Shown: positions 33,121 through 42,110 of the stretch, piece after piece
How the letters are laid out: every line of letters starts with the position of its first letter
Position numbering within the stretch: the first letter of the stretch is position 1
NCBI GenBank assembly: GCA_965661115.1
Contig: CBFICO010000001.1
Coordinates: forward strand, 35,688 to 99,687
DNA: 64,000 bases
Source: UBA6770 sp965661115
Lineage (GTDB): Bacteria; Bacteroidota; Bacteroidia; Flavobacteriales_G; Salibacteraceae
Direction: 5' to 3'
The notes under the pieces: generated by a model
What the model was told of the DNA's origin: nothing
The model's database searches: none
The model's input: only the letters and a program-made list of their open reading frames with translations
Program-made: the position numbers and the translations under genes

Positions 33121-33618
33121 ATGAAAATCGAAGAAATTCAAGGGCTAATAAAATTTGTTTCTAAGTCCGGCGTAAGCGAAGTAGAACTAGAAATGGATGA
33201 CGTTAAATTAGTTATCAAAACGGAGCCTAAAGAGAAGGCTGGTTCAAAAGCACCTCAAGTAATTCAAGCAGCAATTCCAGCTGCACCTGCTCCAGTTGCT
33301 CCTGCACCTGCAGCTCCTGCTCCAGCAGCGGCTCCAGCACCTGCTCCGGCAGCTCCAAAAGCAGAAGAATCAAACAACTACATTGAGATTAAATCTCCAA
33401 TGATTGGTACTTTCTACCGTTCATCTTCTCCAGATAAACCAGTATTTAAAAATGTTGGTGACGAAGTGAAACCAGGAGATGTACTTTGCATCATTGAAGC
33501 AATGAAACTTTTTAACGAAATTGAAGCAGAGGTTTCGGGTAAAATTGTAAAAGTCTTAGTGGACGACGCAAACCCAGTTGAGTACGATCAGCCTTTATTT
33601 TTAATTGACCCTAGTTAA
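33121..33618 (+). CDS. accB: Biotin carboxyl carrier protein of acetyl-CoA carboxylase
   Basis: A 165-residue carrier. The N-terminal domain (1-40) is followed by a flexible Ala/Pro linker (about 52-80, alternating AP repeats) and a biotinyl domain with the biotin-acceptor Lys129 in IIEAMKLFNE. It carries the carboxyl group from AccC to the transferase subunits, which are not in this window. accC follows after 24 bp. Confidence 0.97.
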   Translation: MKIEEIQGLIKFVSKSGVSEVELEMDDVKLVIKTEPKEKAGSKAPQVIQAAIPAAPAPVAPAPAAPAPAAAPAPAPAAPKAEESNNYIEIKSPMIGTFYRSSSPDKPVFKNVGDEVKPGDVLCIIEAMKLFNEIEAEVSGKIVKVLVDDANPVEYDQPLFLIDPS

Positions 33619-33642
33619 GTCAAATCCTTAATAAGCTAGTTT

Positions 33643-35007
33643 ATGGCAAGGAAAATAAAATCAAAGCTTTTTAAAAAGATTCTCATTGCCAACCGCGGTG
33701 AAATTGCCCTGCGAGTTATTAGAACTTGTAAAGAAATGGGTATCAAAACGGTTGCAGTGTACTCATTGGCTGATAAAGACAGTTTGCCTGTTCGTTTTGC
33801 GGACGAGGCCGTTTGTATTGGACCAGCGGTGAGTACAGAGTCTTACTTGAAAATTCCAAATATTATTGCTGCGGCAGAGATTACCAATGCTGATGCAATT
33901 CACCCTGGTTACGGATTTTTATCAGAGAATGCTAAGTTCTCTAAAATATGCGAAGAGCACGGTATTAAGTTCATTGGTGCTGGTCCGGAAATGATTGAGG
34001 GAATGGGCGACAAAGCAAACGCTAAAAGCACAATGATTGCTGCAGGTGTTCCATGTGTTCCTGGTTCTGAGGGCTTACTAAAAGACGGCAAACATGCGGT
34101 TGAAATGGCCAAGGAAATAGGCGTACCGGTAATGATGAAAGCTACTGCAGGTGGTGGTGGAAAAGGTATGCGTGTAGTTTGGAAAGAAGAAGATGTTGAA
34201 GATGCCTTGGCTGCAATTCAGCGTGAAGCGGCTGCAGCTTTTGGTAACGATGGTGTTTATATGGAGAAATTCATTGAAGAGCCACGTCATATTGAAATCC
34301 AAATAGCGGGTGACCAATACGGAAACGCATGCCACATGAGCGAGCGTGACTGCTCTATTCAACGAAGACATCAGAAATTAGTAGAGGAAACTCCTTCTCC
34401 ATTCATGACGCCTGCTTTGCGTAAAAAAATGGGTGAAGCAGCTATTAATGCTGCTAAAGCCGTAAATTACGAAGGTGTTGGTACGGTTGAGTTCTTAGTG
34501 GATAAGCACCGTAACTTCTACTTTATGGAAATGAATACTCGTATCCAAGTAGAACACACCATTACTGAAGAGGTTATTGGATGGGATTTAATTAAAGAGC
34601 AAATCCTCATTGCTGCGGGTGAACCGATTTCGGGAAAAAATTATACTCCTAAAATGCATGCTATTCAGTGTAGAATAAACGCTGAAGATCCCGATAAAAA
34701 TTGGATGCCATCTCCAGGCAGAATTACCGAATACCACGAGCCAGGAGGTATTGGAATTAGATTAGACACGCACGTTTATGCCGGATATACTATTCCTCCT
34801 AATTACGACAGTATGGTTTCTAAGCTTATCACTGTTGCACAATCTAGAGAAGAGGCAATTCAAAAAATGCAGCGTGCTTTAGATGAGTATATTGTTGAAG
34901 GTGTAAAAACTACTATTCCTTTTCATCAAAAATTGATGAGAAACGAGCAGTTCCAAGAAGGTAACTTTACTACCAAATTTTTGGAAGAATGGGATTACAC
35001 AAAATAG
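33643..35007 (+). CDS. accC: Biotin carboxylase subunit of acetyl-CoA carboxylase
   Basis: ATP-grasp enzyme (454 residues) that carboxylates the biotin on AccB with bicarbonate. Visible: KILIANRGEIALRVIRT, HPGYGFLSEN, the glycine-rich ATP loop KATAGGGGKGMRVV, ERDCSIQRRHQKLVEE and the active-site EMNTRIQVEHTITE. Ends 16 bp before a strong terminator. Confidence 0.97.
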   Translation: MARKIKSKLFKKILIANRGEIALRVIRTCKEMGIKTVAVYSLADKDSLPVRFADEAVCIGPAVSTESYLKIPNIIAAAEITNADAIHPGYGFLSENAKFSKICEEHGIKFIGAGPEMIEGMGDKANAKSTMIAAGVPCVPGSEGLLKDGKHAVEMAKEIGVPVMMKATAGGGGKGMRVVWKEEDVEDALAAIQREAAAAFGNDGVYMEKFIEEPRHIEIQIAGDQYGNACHMSERDCSIQRRHQKLVEETPSPFMTPALRKKMGEAAINAAKAVNYEGVGTVEFLVDKHRNFYFMEMNTRIQVEHTITEEVIGWDLIKEQILIAAGEPISGKNYTPKMHAIQCRINAEDPDKNWMPSPGRITEYHEPGGIGIRLDTHVYAGYTIPPNYDSMVSKLITVAQSREEAIQKMQRALDEYIVEGVKTTIPFHQKLMRNEQFQEGNFTTKFLEEWDYTK

Positions 35008-35023
35008 CTTTCTAAGATTATTT

Positions 35024-35058
35024 AAAAAGCCGATTTGCTCAGCATTTCGGCTTTTTTT
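35024..35058 (+). terminator. Terminator of accBC
   Basis: Stem AAAAAGCCGA / TCGGCTTTTT, with an inner stem TGCT/AGCA separated by a TT-TT internal loop, followed by a T-run. Confidence 0.92.
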
Positions 35059-35089
35059 ATGCAGTATTTTAGCATATTGTAGGCTTACT

Positions 35090-35188
35090 CGTCATTCCTT
35101 GCTTGACAAGGAATCTAGAATAGTTTTTAGATTCCTGTTTTACCTCCAAAGTCGGTGAGCGCTGCGCTTATGGTTCACAGGAATGACG
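35090..35188. repeat. REP/MITE-like palindromic element, copy 1 (99 bp)
   Basis: Bounded by CGTCATTCC (35090-35098) and its exact inverse GGAATGACG (35180-35188). Inside are two further perfect inverted repeats: ATTCCTTG / CAAGGAAT (35094-35101, 35107-35114) and GGAATCTA / TAGATTCC (35110-35117, 35128-35135). No reading frame. A second element with the same left end lies at 47174-47346. Confidence 0.7.
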
Positions 35189-35247
35189 TGATCATTTTCT
35201 TGACAAGATTATTAACCTTAATATTCTACAGCACTTTTGTTTTATGC

Positions 35248-36141
35248 CTAAAAGATTATGTAATCGCTTGGATTAATTGGTGTTCCGTTGTGCCACAGCT
35301 CCAAGTGTAGGTGAGGTCCAGAGCTTAACTCACCACTATTACCAACAATAGCAATTGCCTCACCCGCTTTAACTTTTTCACCTACCTTTTTTAGCAACAT
35401 AGAATTATGCTTATACACAGACACGAGGTTGTATTTGTGTTGAACAAAAATTACATGCCCTTCATCCGAAGTCCAAGTTGCCAATGCCACTGTGCCTTCC
35501 AATACCGATTTTACTGGAGCATCAGACTCATTGGTAACTACATCCACTCCATAATGTTGTATGGTTGGATCAAACGATGATGAAAGCACCCCCTCTACTG
35601 GAGTAAAAAACAAAATATTTCGTAACCCTCCGTCCTTACCATCACTGCTTTGAAAGCTCAAGTTAAAACGTTCTTCCTCCTCAACACCTGCTCTTAGGAC
35701 GCTGTCTTCGTAACTTGTTGCTGTTTCTATTTGGCTCGATACCGCCTGTTGATTGATATCTGTAGTTGAATCATCTTCAACCACCCCACCTGATAAAATA
35801 ATTTTTAAGCTGTTAAGATATCGAACATTGTTATTTAATGCAGTTTCTAGGCTATCTACACGTAATGCAGTAGAGGTTGCCATTCGTTTTGTTCTGATAT
35901 CTGCATAGCCTGGTATAAATTCTCTTAACGGCGTGAAAGCAATGGCCACAATTATTAAAACAGTGAATAATATAAGCGACAATCCGCCCCAAGCAAAAAC
36001 GTTAAGCGGCGACAGAATAAGCGAAAACTGCTCCTCAAAAGTGTCCACATTCATTATCACAAGCCTTGACTTGTGTTTAATTTTTGAAATAACCTTCTTC
36101 TTAGGTTTCGTTCCCTGTTGAGTGTTCTTTTCTTTTTTCAT
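35248..36141 (-). CDS. M23-family endopeptidase, membrane-anchored
   Basis: A 297-residue inner-membrane protein: basic N-terminus (1-30), one transmembrane helix (about 50-70, LSLILFTVLIIVAIAF), an acidic spacer with a predicted helix, and a C-terminal LytM domain. The zinc ligands are intact: HYGVDVV (His, Asp), and HLHLELW (second His), with the third catalytic His in VYKHNSML. It probably cuts peptidoglycan cross-links. Divergent from porW. Confidence 0.92.
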   Translation of the reverse strand: MKKEKNTQQGTKPKKKVISKIKHKSRLVIMNVDTFEEQFSLILSPLNVFAWGGLSLILFTVLIIVAIAFTPLREFIPGYADIRTKRMATSTALRVDSLETALNNNVRYLNSLKIILSGGVVEDDSTTDINQQAVSSQIETATSYEDSVLRAGVEEEERFNLSFQSSDGKDGGLRNILFFTPVEGVLSSSFDPTIQHYGVDVVTNESDAPVKSVLEGTVALATWTSDEGHVIFVQHKYNLVSVYKHNSMLLKKVGEKVKAGEAIAIVGNSGELSSGPHLHLELWHNGTPINPSDYIIF

Positions 36142-36219
36142 TTAAGACAGAAACAAATATCCACTTTCTGCAGCATTATATTTGATTGTATTGAATCAAT
36201 ATTAGGCATCAAAATAAAA

Positions 36220-36228
36220 TATTTTTGC
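36220..36228 (+). promoter_or_regulatory. -7 promoter box of porW/sprE
   Basis: TATTTTTGC matches TAnnTTTG; its TTG (36225-36227) is in frame with porW but cannot be the start if this is the promoter. A second match, TATATTTG, lies upstream at 36177-36184. Confidence 0.6.
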
Positions 36229-36266
36229 CAATTCAAAGTTCTACTCACCCCAAAGCGCGAACAGGC

Positions 36267-38819
36267 TTGAGAAATCGATTATTTGCTTATACAATTTTAT
36301 TGGCTTCATTGCTTTTGATACAAAGCTGTTCGCAAAAAAAGAACACCTTTCTCAATAGGTTTTTTCATAACACCAATGCTAGGTGGAATGGCTATTTCAA
36401 CGCCATGGAAGCCTACAAAAAGGGAAAGGAAAAAATCAAAACTGGCCATAAAGAGAATTACCGCAAGCTGTTACCACTCTATTTGTATGGCGATGAATCT
36501 ATGGCCTCTACCGTACAAGGAGATATGGATATTGTGATAAAGAAATGCTCTAGGGTTATTGAGTATCACAGTATGGATATAAAAGGCAAAGAACGTGTAA
36601 AATGGATTGACGATTGCTGGATGCTCATAGGCAAGGCATATTTCTACGAACAGAACTACCAAGAATGCAAGCCCATTTTTAAGTATGTAACTAAGAAGTA
36701 TAAGGGCGAGCAGAAATATGATGCTACATTATGGATGATTAAATCGCATATCCGAACAGAGAACTACGATGCTGCTGATGCGTTGATTAGAACCCTAGTA
36801 AACGATAATAAAGTTCCAGAAGAAATTATGCCTGATGTTAAGGCAACTATTGCTGAATATTATCTTTCTCAGGGTGAAAATGCTAAGGCAATGCTTCAGT
36901 TAGAAGAGGCTGTTCTTATTCAAAAAGATAAAGAAACTGCTACCAGATGGATGTTTATTCTGGCCCAATTATACGCTGAACAAGGAGAATCGATTAGGGC
37001 AAATAACATGTACCAAGAGGTTGCAGATAGACATCCAGAATACGAAATGGAATTTTGGGCGCAAATGAATCGAGCACTTTCCTACACCGCTGATGATGGT
37101 AGTAGCTACGATATTAAAAAAGTGCTACTAAAAATGCTTCGAGATGATAAGAATATTGAGTATCGAGATAAACTGTACTACGCCCTGAGTAAAATTTATT
37201 ATCAAGAGGGAAGTGAAGACAGACAAATAACAGCCCTTAAACTTTCAGCAGAATCAAGTGTAGATGACAATTATCAAAAAGCCCAATCGTTTTTAGAACT
37301 TGCAGAAATTCACTTCAGACGTCCAGAATATATCCCAGCTCAGGCATATTACGATAGCACCGTTCAGTACCTTACTCCAGATTTTCCGAATAGCGAAGAA
37401 ATAAAAGCTATAAAAAACAGCCTGACTGAACTAGTAGAGCAAATTATTACCATTGAAAGAGAGGATAGCTTGCAAGCCTTAGCAGCTCTGCCAGAGGCCG
37501 AATTGGAGGGGTTTATAGAAGATGTTATTGAGCAACGAATTGCGGAGGAAGAAGCAAGAAGAAGAGCATTAGAAAATCAATCCAGTTTTGACGACGGTTC
37601 CACGTTTCAGAATGAAATTAGTAACGAGAAAGGCGCTTGGTATTTCTACAACGAGAAAACTATTGCGCTCGGAAAAAAAGAATTTGCTGGTACATGGGGC
37701 AATCGCCAAAATGAAGATAACTGGCGCAGGAGCGATAAATCTAGCATTAGCATGGACGACCTTGATGCATTTAACGAAAATGCTGTAGATAGTGTGCTTT
37801 CTGGAATAGCAGATAAAGCAACCTATATGAAGGACATTCCATTTAGCGATGAAGCGAAAGCAAAATCGAATAGTCAAATTATTGAAGCATATTACAACCT
37901 TGGAATTATCTACAAAGAAAAAATGGATGACCCTCCAAGAGCCATAGGTGCGTTCAGAAATCTTTTAGCTCGATACGATACTTCCAAATACCAGCTTAAC
38001 TGTCTTTATCAGTTGTATAGATTGTACTTGAGTGAGTCGCGCATGGATTCCGCTGCATTTTATAAAAGCTATATCCTGGGCAAATATCCTAACTCCGATT
38101 ACGCTAAAATTATAAACGACCCAGATTATGTTAAAGACATGAATTCACAGAAAAAAGAAGCATTACAAGCCTATAAAAAAGCTTACTATTACTACAACAG
38201 AGGGTTTTATACTGCTTGCATTTCAGAGTGTGATAAAACCATTTCTGATTTGCCAAAGAATCATCTTATCACAAAGTTTAAATACCTAAAAGCACTCAGT
38301 GCAAATGCCAACGATAAGCAGGAGTTAATTAATAGCATCGAAGCTTTTAAAAAAGCCAATCCCGGAACCGAAGAGGCAAAAGACGCAGAAGCGAGAATAA
38401 AGATTTTAAAAACTGAGAAAAAAGCTGAACCAAACGATTTACCACCTCCAGATTACAAATTTGATAAAGAAAGTCGTCATTTAGCACTTATGTTAATACC
38501 GGTTGAAGGAACCAACATTGAACAGATTAAGGAGCGAATTTCTAATTACAATAAAGCCTATCACGCTGGTTCTAACTTAAGTGTGAGTGCTGTTTTGCTA
38601 AACAATCAAACGCACATGGTGTCTATCAAACAGTTTTCTAATTCCAAAAAAGCAATAAACTATTACCGAGATTTTTCGAGAAACCGCACCAGCTTAAGAA
38701 AAATAAATGAAATGGAAAACGATTTCTTTATTATTAGCTACATCAATTACGCTATTTTCTTTCAGGATAAGAGGGTGGAATCGTACATGGAATTTGCCTC
38801 AAAGAACTATGAACTTTAA
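36267..38819 (+). CDS. T9SS/gliding lipoprotein PorW/SprE, TTG start
   Basis: An 850-residue TPR lipoprotein. The TTG at 36267 gives (M)RNRLFAYTILLASLLLIQSC, a good lipoprotein signal with Cys at 21; the upstream TTG at 36225 lies in the promoter box. Then comes the diagnostic KKNTFLNRFFHNTNARWNGY and many TPR helices (for example CWMLIGKAYFYEQNYQECKP). PorW/SprE links outer-membrane T9SS parts and is required for secretion of T9SS clients, six of which are in this window. Other T9SS core genes are absent here. Confidence 0.9.
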   Translation: MRNRLFAYTILLASLLLIQSCSQKKNTFLNRFFHNTNARWNGYFNAMEAYKKGKEKIKTGHKENYRKLLPLYLYGDESMASTVQGDMDIVIKKCSRVIEYHSMDIKGKERVKWIDDCWMLIGKAYFYEQNYQECKPIFKYVTKKYKGEQKYDATLWMIKSHIRTENYDAADALIRTLVNDNKVPEEIMPDVKATIAEYYLSQGENAKAMLQLEEAVLIQKDKETATRWMFILAQLYAEQGESIRANNMYQEVADRHPEYEMEFWAQMNRALSYTADDGSSYDIKKVLLKMLRDDKNIEYRDKLYYALSKIYYQEGSEDRQITALKLSAESSVDDNYQKAQSFLELAEIHFRRPEYIPAQAYYDSTVQYLTPDFPNSEEIKAIKNSLTELVEQIITIEREDSLQALAALPEAELEGFIEDVIEQRIAEEEARRRALENQSSFDDGSTFQNEISNEKGAWYFYNEKTIALGKKEFAGTWGNRQNEDNWRRSDKSSISMDDLDAFNENAVDSVLSGIADKATYMKDIPFSDEAKAKSNSQIIEAYYNLGIIYKEKMDDPPRAIGAFRNLLARYDTSKYQLNCLYQLYRLYLSESRMDSAAFYKSYILGKYPNSDYAKIINDPDYVKDMNSQKKEALQAYKKAYYYYNRGFYTACISECDKTISDLPKNHLITKFKYLKALSANANDKQELINSIEAFKKANPGTEEAKDAEARIKILKTEKKAEPNDLPPPDYKFDKESRHLALMLIPVEGTNIEQIKERISNYNKAYHAGSNLSVSAVLLNNQTHMVSIKQFSNSKKAINYYRDFSRNRTSLRKINEMENDFFIISYINYAIFFQDKRVESYMEFASKNYEL

Positions 38820-38834
38820 ATTGTTGATAATTTT

Positions 38835-38842
38835 TATTTTTG
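38835..38842 (+). promoter_or_regulatory. -7 promoter box of the bactofilin gene
   Basis: TATTTTTG matches TAnnTTTG, 17 bp before the ATG at 38860. Confidence 0.6.
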
Positions 38843-38859
38843 TAGTCTAATTAAAACAG

Positions 38860-39267
38860 ATGTTTAAAAGTTCAAACTCAATGGCGAAGCAAAGTGATTT
38901 AGAAGGTGCTAGAAACCACATTTCAGCAGGAACAACCATCAATGGCGATATAGAAACCACTGGAGATATTCGTTTGGATGGTAAACTTATCGGAACCATT
39001 ACAAGCAAAGGAAAAGTTGTAATTGGTGAAGGTGGTAAAATTGAAGGTGAAGTGGTTTGTGCTAATGCAAATATTTCGGGTTCAATTAAAGGTAAAATTT
39101 CGGTTGAAGAATTGCTTTCATTACAGGCTACAGCTAACATAAACGGAGATATTTTAACGTCGAAACTTTCTATAGAACCAGGTGCCAACTTCACGGGTTC
39201 TTGTAGGATGGGAGCTACCATAAAAGACATTAAACAAAACAAAACCGCCCAAGAAAAAACAGCTTAA
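38860..39267 (+). CDS. Bactofilin (polymer-forming cytoskeletal protein)
   Basis: A 135-residue protein whose central part (about 22-115) is a right-handed beta-helix of short repeats with a 16-18-residue period: INGDIETTGDIRLDGKLIG, KGKVVIGEGGKIEGEV, ANISGSIKGKISVEE, ANINGDILTSKLSIEPGA. Bactofilins form filaments that place cell-wall enzymes; an M23 endopeptidase gene, a frequent partner, is nearby at 35.2 kb. Ends at a clear terminator. Confidence 0.93.
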   Translation: MFKSSNSMAKQSDLEGARNHISAGTTINGDIETTGDIRLDGKLIGTITSKGKVVIGEGGKIEGEVVCANANISGSIKGKISVEELLSLQATANINGDILTSKLSIEPGANFTGSCRMGATIKDIKQNKTAQEKTA

Positions 39268-39287
39268 TAAAGACATTCAACGAACTG

Positions 39288-39316
39288 AAAAGCAGGCTAC
39301 TTAGCCTGCTTTTTTT
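39288..39316 (+). terminator. Terminator of the bactofilin gene
   Basis: Stem AAAAGCAGGCT / AGCCTGCTTTT, loop ACTT, followed by further T. Confidence 0.92.
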
Positions 39317-39364
39317 GTTGGGTTAAAATTTTTAAATTTATGCTGTCTTTAAAACTGCATATCT

Positions 39365-39877
39365 ATGGAAATCCTACACAACGCTCTAAAAGCACCTTTT
39401 TTCTTTGTTTTAGAAACCGCCACCCAAAATGAATTTATGTACATCGTTGTTGCGCTTTTAGCAGCATTTGGTATTCTCGGTCAATGGGTTTTGTACTACA
39501 AATGTGACTTACCTGGAGTAGCTTCAATTGTTCCAGTTTGGAACGTAATTGTATTCTTAAAAATAATGGGTAGGCCAACATGGCAAGCAATTTTATTCAT
39601 GATTCCCCCTCCAATTATTGCTTACATAGTTTACACAGGAAACATGTCCATGGGGGCTAATGTAGCCTTGGTTAGCATGCTGGCTGTGTTTTTGATTTTT
39701 ACTGTAACCCTTTACATTGAACTTTGTAAATGCTTTGGTAAAACTTCATTTGTATCCTACATTTTAGTACTAATCTTCAACGGCTTTTACGTTATGTACT
39801 TAGGCATGTCTGGAGATACTGAATACAAAGGACCCTTATACGGCAAAAGCGCAAAACAAACGCCGGAAACGGCCTAG
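39365..39877 (+). CDS. DUF5684-like integral membrane protein
   Basis: A 170-residue membrane protein with about four hydrophobic helices. The segment CDLPGVASIVPVWNVIVFLKIMGRP resembles the PGWAAIIPIYN...GRP motif of DUF5684 proteins, some of which are annotated near signal peptidases. Function unknown. Its TAG overlaps that of the convergent thioesterase in a shared palindromic CTAG. Confidence 0.75.
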   Translation: MEILHNALKAPFFFVLETATQNEFMYIVVALLAAFGILGQWVLYYKCDLPGVASIVPVWNVIVFLKIMGRPTWQAILFMIPPPIIAYIVYTGNMSMGANVALVSMLAVFLIFTVTLYIELCKCFGKTSFVSYILVLIFNGFYVMYLGMSGDTEYKGPLYGKSAKQTPETA

Positions 39878-40386
39878 TTTTCAAACAAAGCTTTCAGTTC
39901 TGTTGCTTCGCTGGCAGGCATTTTTCCTGCTAAGATTAAACTCAGTTGCCTTCTTCTTAAGGCGCCGTCATAACGCTGTTGTTCTTCTTCTGTTTCAGGA
40001 TTAAGCTCTGGCACTTCAATAGACATTCCGTTCTGATCAACCGCTACAAACGTGTAAATAGCCTCATTACACTTTATTCTTTTTCCTGTTAGTCGATGTT
40101 CAACAAAAACGTCAATAAACACTTCCATAGAAGATTTAAATGCTCTTGACACTTTAGCTTCAATGGTTACAATATCTCCTAGAGCAATTGGGTGATTAAA
40201 AGCTACGTTATTAACTGCAGCCGTCACTACAACTCTTCCGCAATGCCTATGAGCTGAAATTGCTGATGTAATATCCATCCAATTTAACAATTGCCCACCC
40301 ATTAAGTTTCCCAACACATTTGTATCGTTAGGTAAAACTATTTTACTTGAAATTGCTTTTGACTCTGACGCTTTTTTTGATACCAT
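39874..40386 (-). CDS. Hotdog-fold acyl-CoA thioesterase
   Basis: A 170-residue enzyme of the YciA/BACH type that hydrolyses acyl-CoA. The motif LPNDTNVLGNLMGGQLLNWMD is the signature; Asn/Asp in the first part and VNNVAFNHPIALGD complete the active-site region. The ATG at 40386 is used; a TTG at 40404 is in frame but lies inside the promoter box. The end overlaps the neighbouring stop codon by 4 bp. Confidence 0.9.
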   Translation of the reverse strand: MVSKKASESKAISSKIVLPNDTNVLGNLMGGQLLNWMDITSAISAHRHCGRVVVTAAVNNVAFNHPIALGDIVTIEAKVSRAFKSSMEVFIDVFVEHRLTGKRIKCNEAIYTFVAVDQNGMSIEVPELNPETEEEQQRYDGALRRRQLSLILAGKMPASEATELKALFEN

Positions 40387-40400
40387 ATCTAATGATTTGT

Positions 40401-40409
40401 GCAAAGTTA
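40401..40409 (-). promoter_or_regulatory. -7 promoter box of the thioesterase gene
   Basis: The minus strand reads TAACTTTGC, matching TAnnTTTG, 14 bp before the ATG at 40386. Confidence 0.6.
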
Positions 40410-40475
40410 ACTATCGCATATTCGCTAAAGAGAATAACCGTCATATTCGGGTTATTTTTACCAAAATTTTAGGTT

Positions 40476-41015
40476 ATGTATTTCCTTTATGCTAAGGCAC
40501 TTCACCTCATTTTTATAGTCACTTGGTTTGCGGGTTTGTTTTACATCGTACGGTTATTTATTTACCATACCGAAGCACAAGAAAAAGAAGAGCTAGAAAA
40601 AAAAGTATTGAGTAACCAATTCAAAATCATGGAAAAAAGACTGTGGTTTGGTATTACATGGCCGTCGTCAATTCTAGTTTTAATAACGGCGCTTTACATG
40701 CTTTACACCAACCCAGCCTATCTTTCTATGCCTTTTATGCACCTTAAACTCAGCTTTGTGCTTGGGTTGTACCTCTACCATTTGTACAACCACCGCCTGT
40801 TTAATCAAATGCAAAAAGACACGTTTAAACTAAGTTCTACACGCCTCAGATTGTTCAATGAATTGGCAACCGTGTTTTTAGTTGCAATCGTTTTTATCAT
40901 CATTCTTAGAGACCAAATAAGTTGGGTTTGGGGGTTGATTGGCATTTTTGCTTTTGCTTCAATTTTATGGGGAGCGATTTCTGCTTACAAGAAAATGCGC
41001 ACCAAAAACGAGTAG
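40476..41015 (+). CDS. hemJ: Protoporphyrinogen oxidase HemJ
   Basis: A 179-residue four-helix membrane protein that oxidises protoporphyrinogen IX in haem synthesis. The start MYFLYAKALHLIFIVTWFAGLFY with conserved His10, the segment MHLKLSFVLGLYLYHLYNHR (conserved Lys) and FNELATVFLVAIVF fit HemJ of the UPF0093/TIGR00701 family. Followed after 44 bp by a secreted-protein gene of unrelated type. Confidence 0.9.
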   Translation: MYFLYAKALHLIFIVTWFAGLFYIVRLFIYHTEAQEKEELEKKVLSNQFKIMEKRLWFGITWPSSILVLITALYMLYTNPAYLSMPFMHLKLSFVLGLYLYHLYNHRLFNQMQKDTFKLSSTRLRLFNELATVFLVAIVFIIILRDQISWVWGLIGIFAFASILWGAISAYKKMRTKNE

Positions 41016-41059
41016 CAGCCAACGTTTTACTACAATTTTTCGTCTATTACTAAGCGCGT

Positions 41060-42052
41060 ATGAAACTAGTTTACACTCTGTTATGTTTTTTGCTGGGATT
41101 CGGAGGTTTAAATGCTCAAGAATCCAATAGTGAAAATGGCCCATACTCAAGGTTTATGGGAGCTTCGAGAGGAGCTGAGGCAAAAATTAGCGGCACTATT
41201 CAAGCAAATGGGGTTGGCTCAGATTCAGTTTGGGTGTCAGTTTTCAGAGAGTCAAGTCCAAACAAATTGCAATTCGTTAAAGCCACTCAAACCGAAAATG
41301 GAACTGGAAGTTTTACCATAGAAAACATAGATGAAGGCACGTACTACCTTTCTGCGGAACCAATGATTTATTCCCTTCGTCAACAATTTGCCTTGACCTA
41401 TTATGGAGATTCTGCAGTTTGGTCGCTTTCAAAAGCAATATACATTCAAGGTAATGTTACAGGTAAAAACATCCACCTTACCCCAATTCGAAGTACCGGA
41501 GGAATTGAAAATTTAGAGGGCGAAATTATGTTCAGCGAAAACGTGCCTGGATACAATTTCGGCGACCCGGTTGTAAATCACAACATTTTGGTTTACAACA
41601 AAAACAACGAACTATTAGCTATTGAAAAATCAGATGGTTCGGGTAAATTTCATTTTAGCAATTTACCAAATGAAGAGCTCAGGTTTATTGCTAATACTCC
41701 TGGAAAAACTTCAAAAAGTATTCAGCTTAATCCAGCAAACGAGAATAATCAACTCAAATTTTGGGTAAGTGCAACCGACTCTTACGGTGAAAACGTAGCG
41801 CTGTCTACTGTAGAAATCGAATCAAAAAACACCTATACCTACCCTAATCCAGCTCACCAAAAGCTATTTATTCAAAATCAAAATGAATTTCATAAGGTGT
41901 TGATATACAGCTTATCTGGGCAGTTAATTACATCTCAAAACATAACTATTGGTTTAAATTCTATAGATATTTCCAATATTCAGCCCGGTACTTACGTATT
42001 GGTTTTAGTAGGAAAATCGGAACTAGAAACTAAACCAATTGTAATTGAATAA
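41060..42052 (+). CDS. Secreted protein of unknown function with T9SS sorting domain
   Basis: A 330-residue exported protein. Signal peptide to LNAQ (about 20), a first carboxypeptidase-regulatory-like beta domain (about 40-120, SGTIQANG...GSFTIENIDEGTYYLSAE), a second (about 150-235, GEIMFSEN...GKFHFSNLPNEELRFIA) and a type A T9SS domain from TYPNPAHQKLF to the end (SNIQPGTYVLVL). No enzyme motif. It precedes the sigma operon by 58 bp but has no coupling to it. Confidence 0.82.
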   Translation: MKLVYTLLCFLLGFGGLNAQESNSENGPYSRFMGASRGAEAKISGTIQANGVGSDSVWVSVFRESSPNKLQFVKATQTENGTGSFTIENIDEGTYYLSAEPMIYSLRQQFALTYYGDSAVWSLSKAIYIQGNVTGKNIHLTPIRSTGGIENLEGEIMFSENVPGYNFGDPVVNHNILVYNKNNELLAIEKSDGSGKFHFSNLPNEELRFIANTPGKTSKSIQLNPANENNQLKFWVSATDSYGENVALSTVEIESKNTYTYPNPAHQKLFIQNQNEFHKVLIYSLSGQLITSQNITIGLNSIDISNIQPGTYVLVLVGKSELETKPIVIE

Positions 42053-42082
42053 ATGAAGACAATTTCGTGTTAGTCAAGCGAT

Positions 42083-42090
42083 TATATTTG
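42083..42090 (+). promoter_or_regulatory. -7 promoter box of the ECF sigma operon
   Basis: TATATTTG matches TAnnTTTG, 20 bp before the TTG start at 42111. Confidence 0.6.
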
Positions 42091-42110
42091 TAGGAACGCG
42101 TTTTTAAAAA

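Noticed and set aside
33270..33362. GCTCCTGCACCTGC-type repeat that looks like a microsatellite
   Set aside because: It encodes the Ala/Pro linker of the biotin carrier protein, normal for AccB.
35090..35188. Hairpin-rich block as a CRISPR array or riboswitch
   Set aside because: There is no regular repeat-spacer pattern and no downstream gene arrangement for a riboswitch; inverted ends fit a small REP/MITE-like element.
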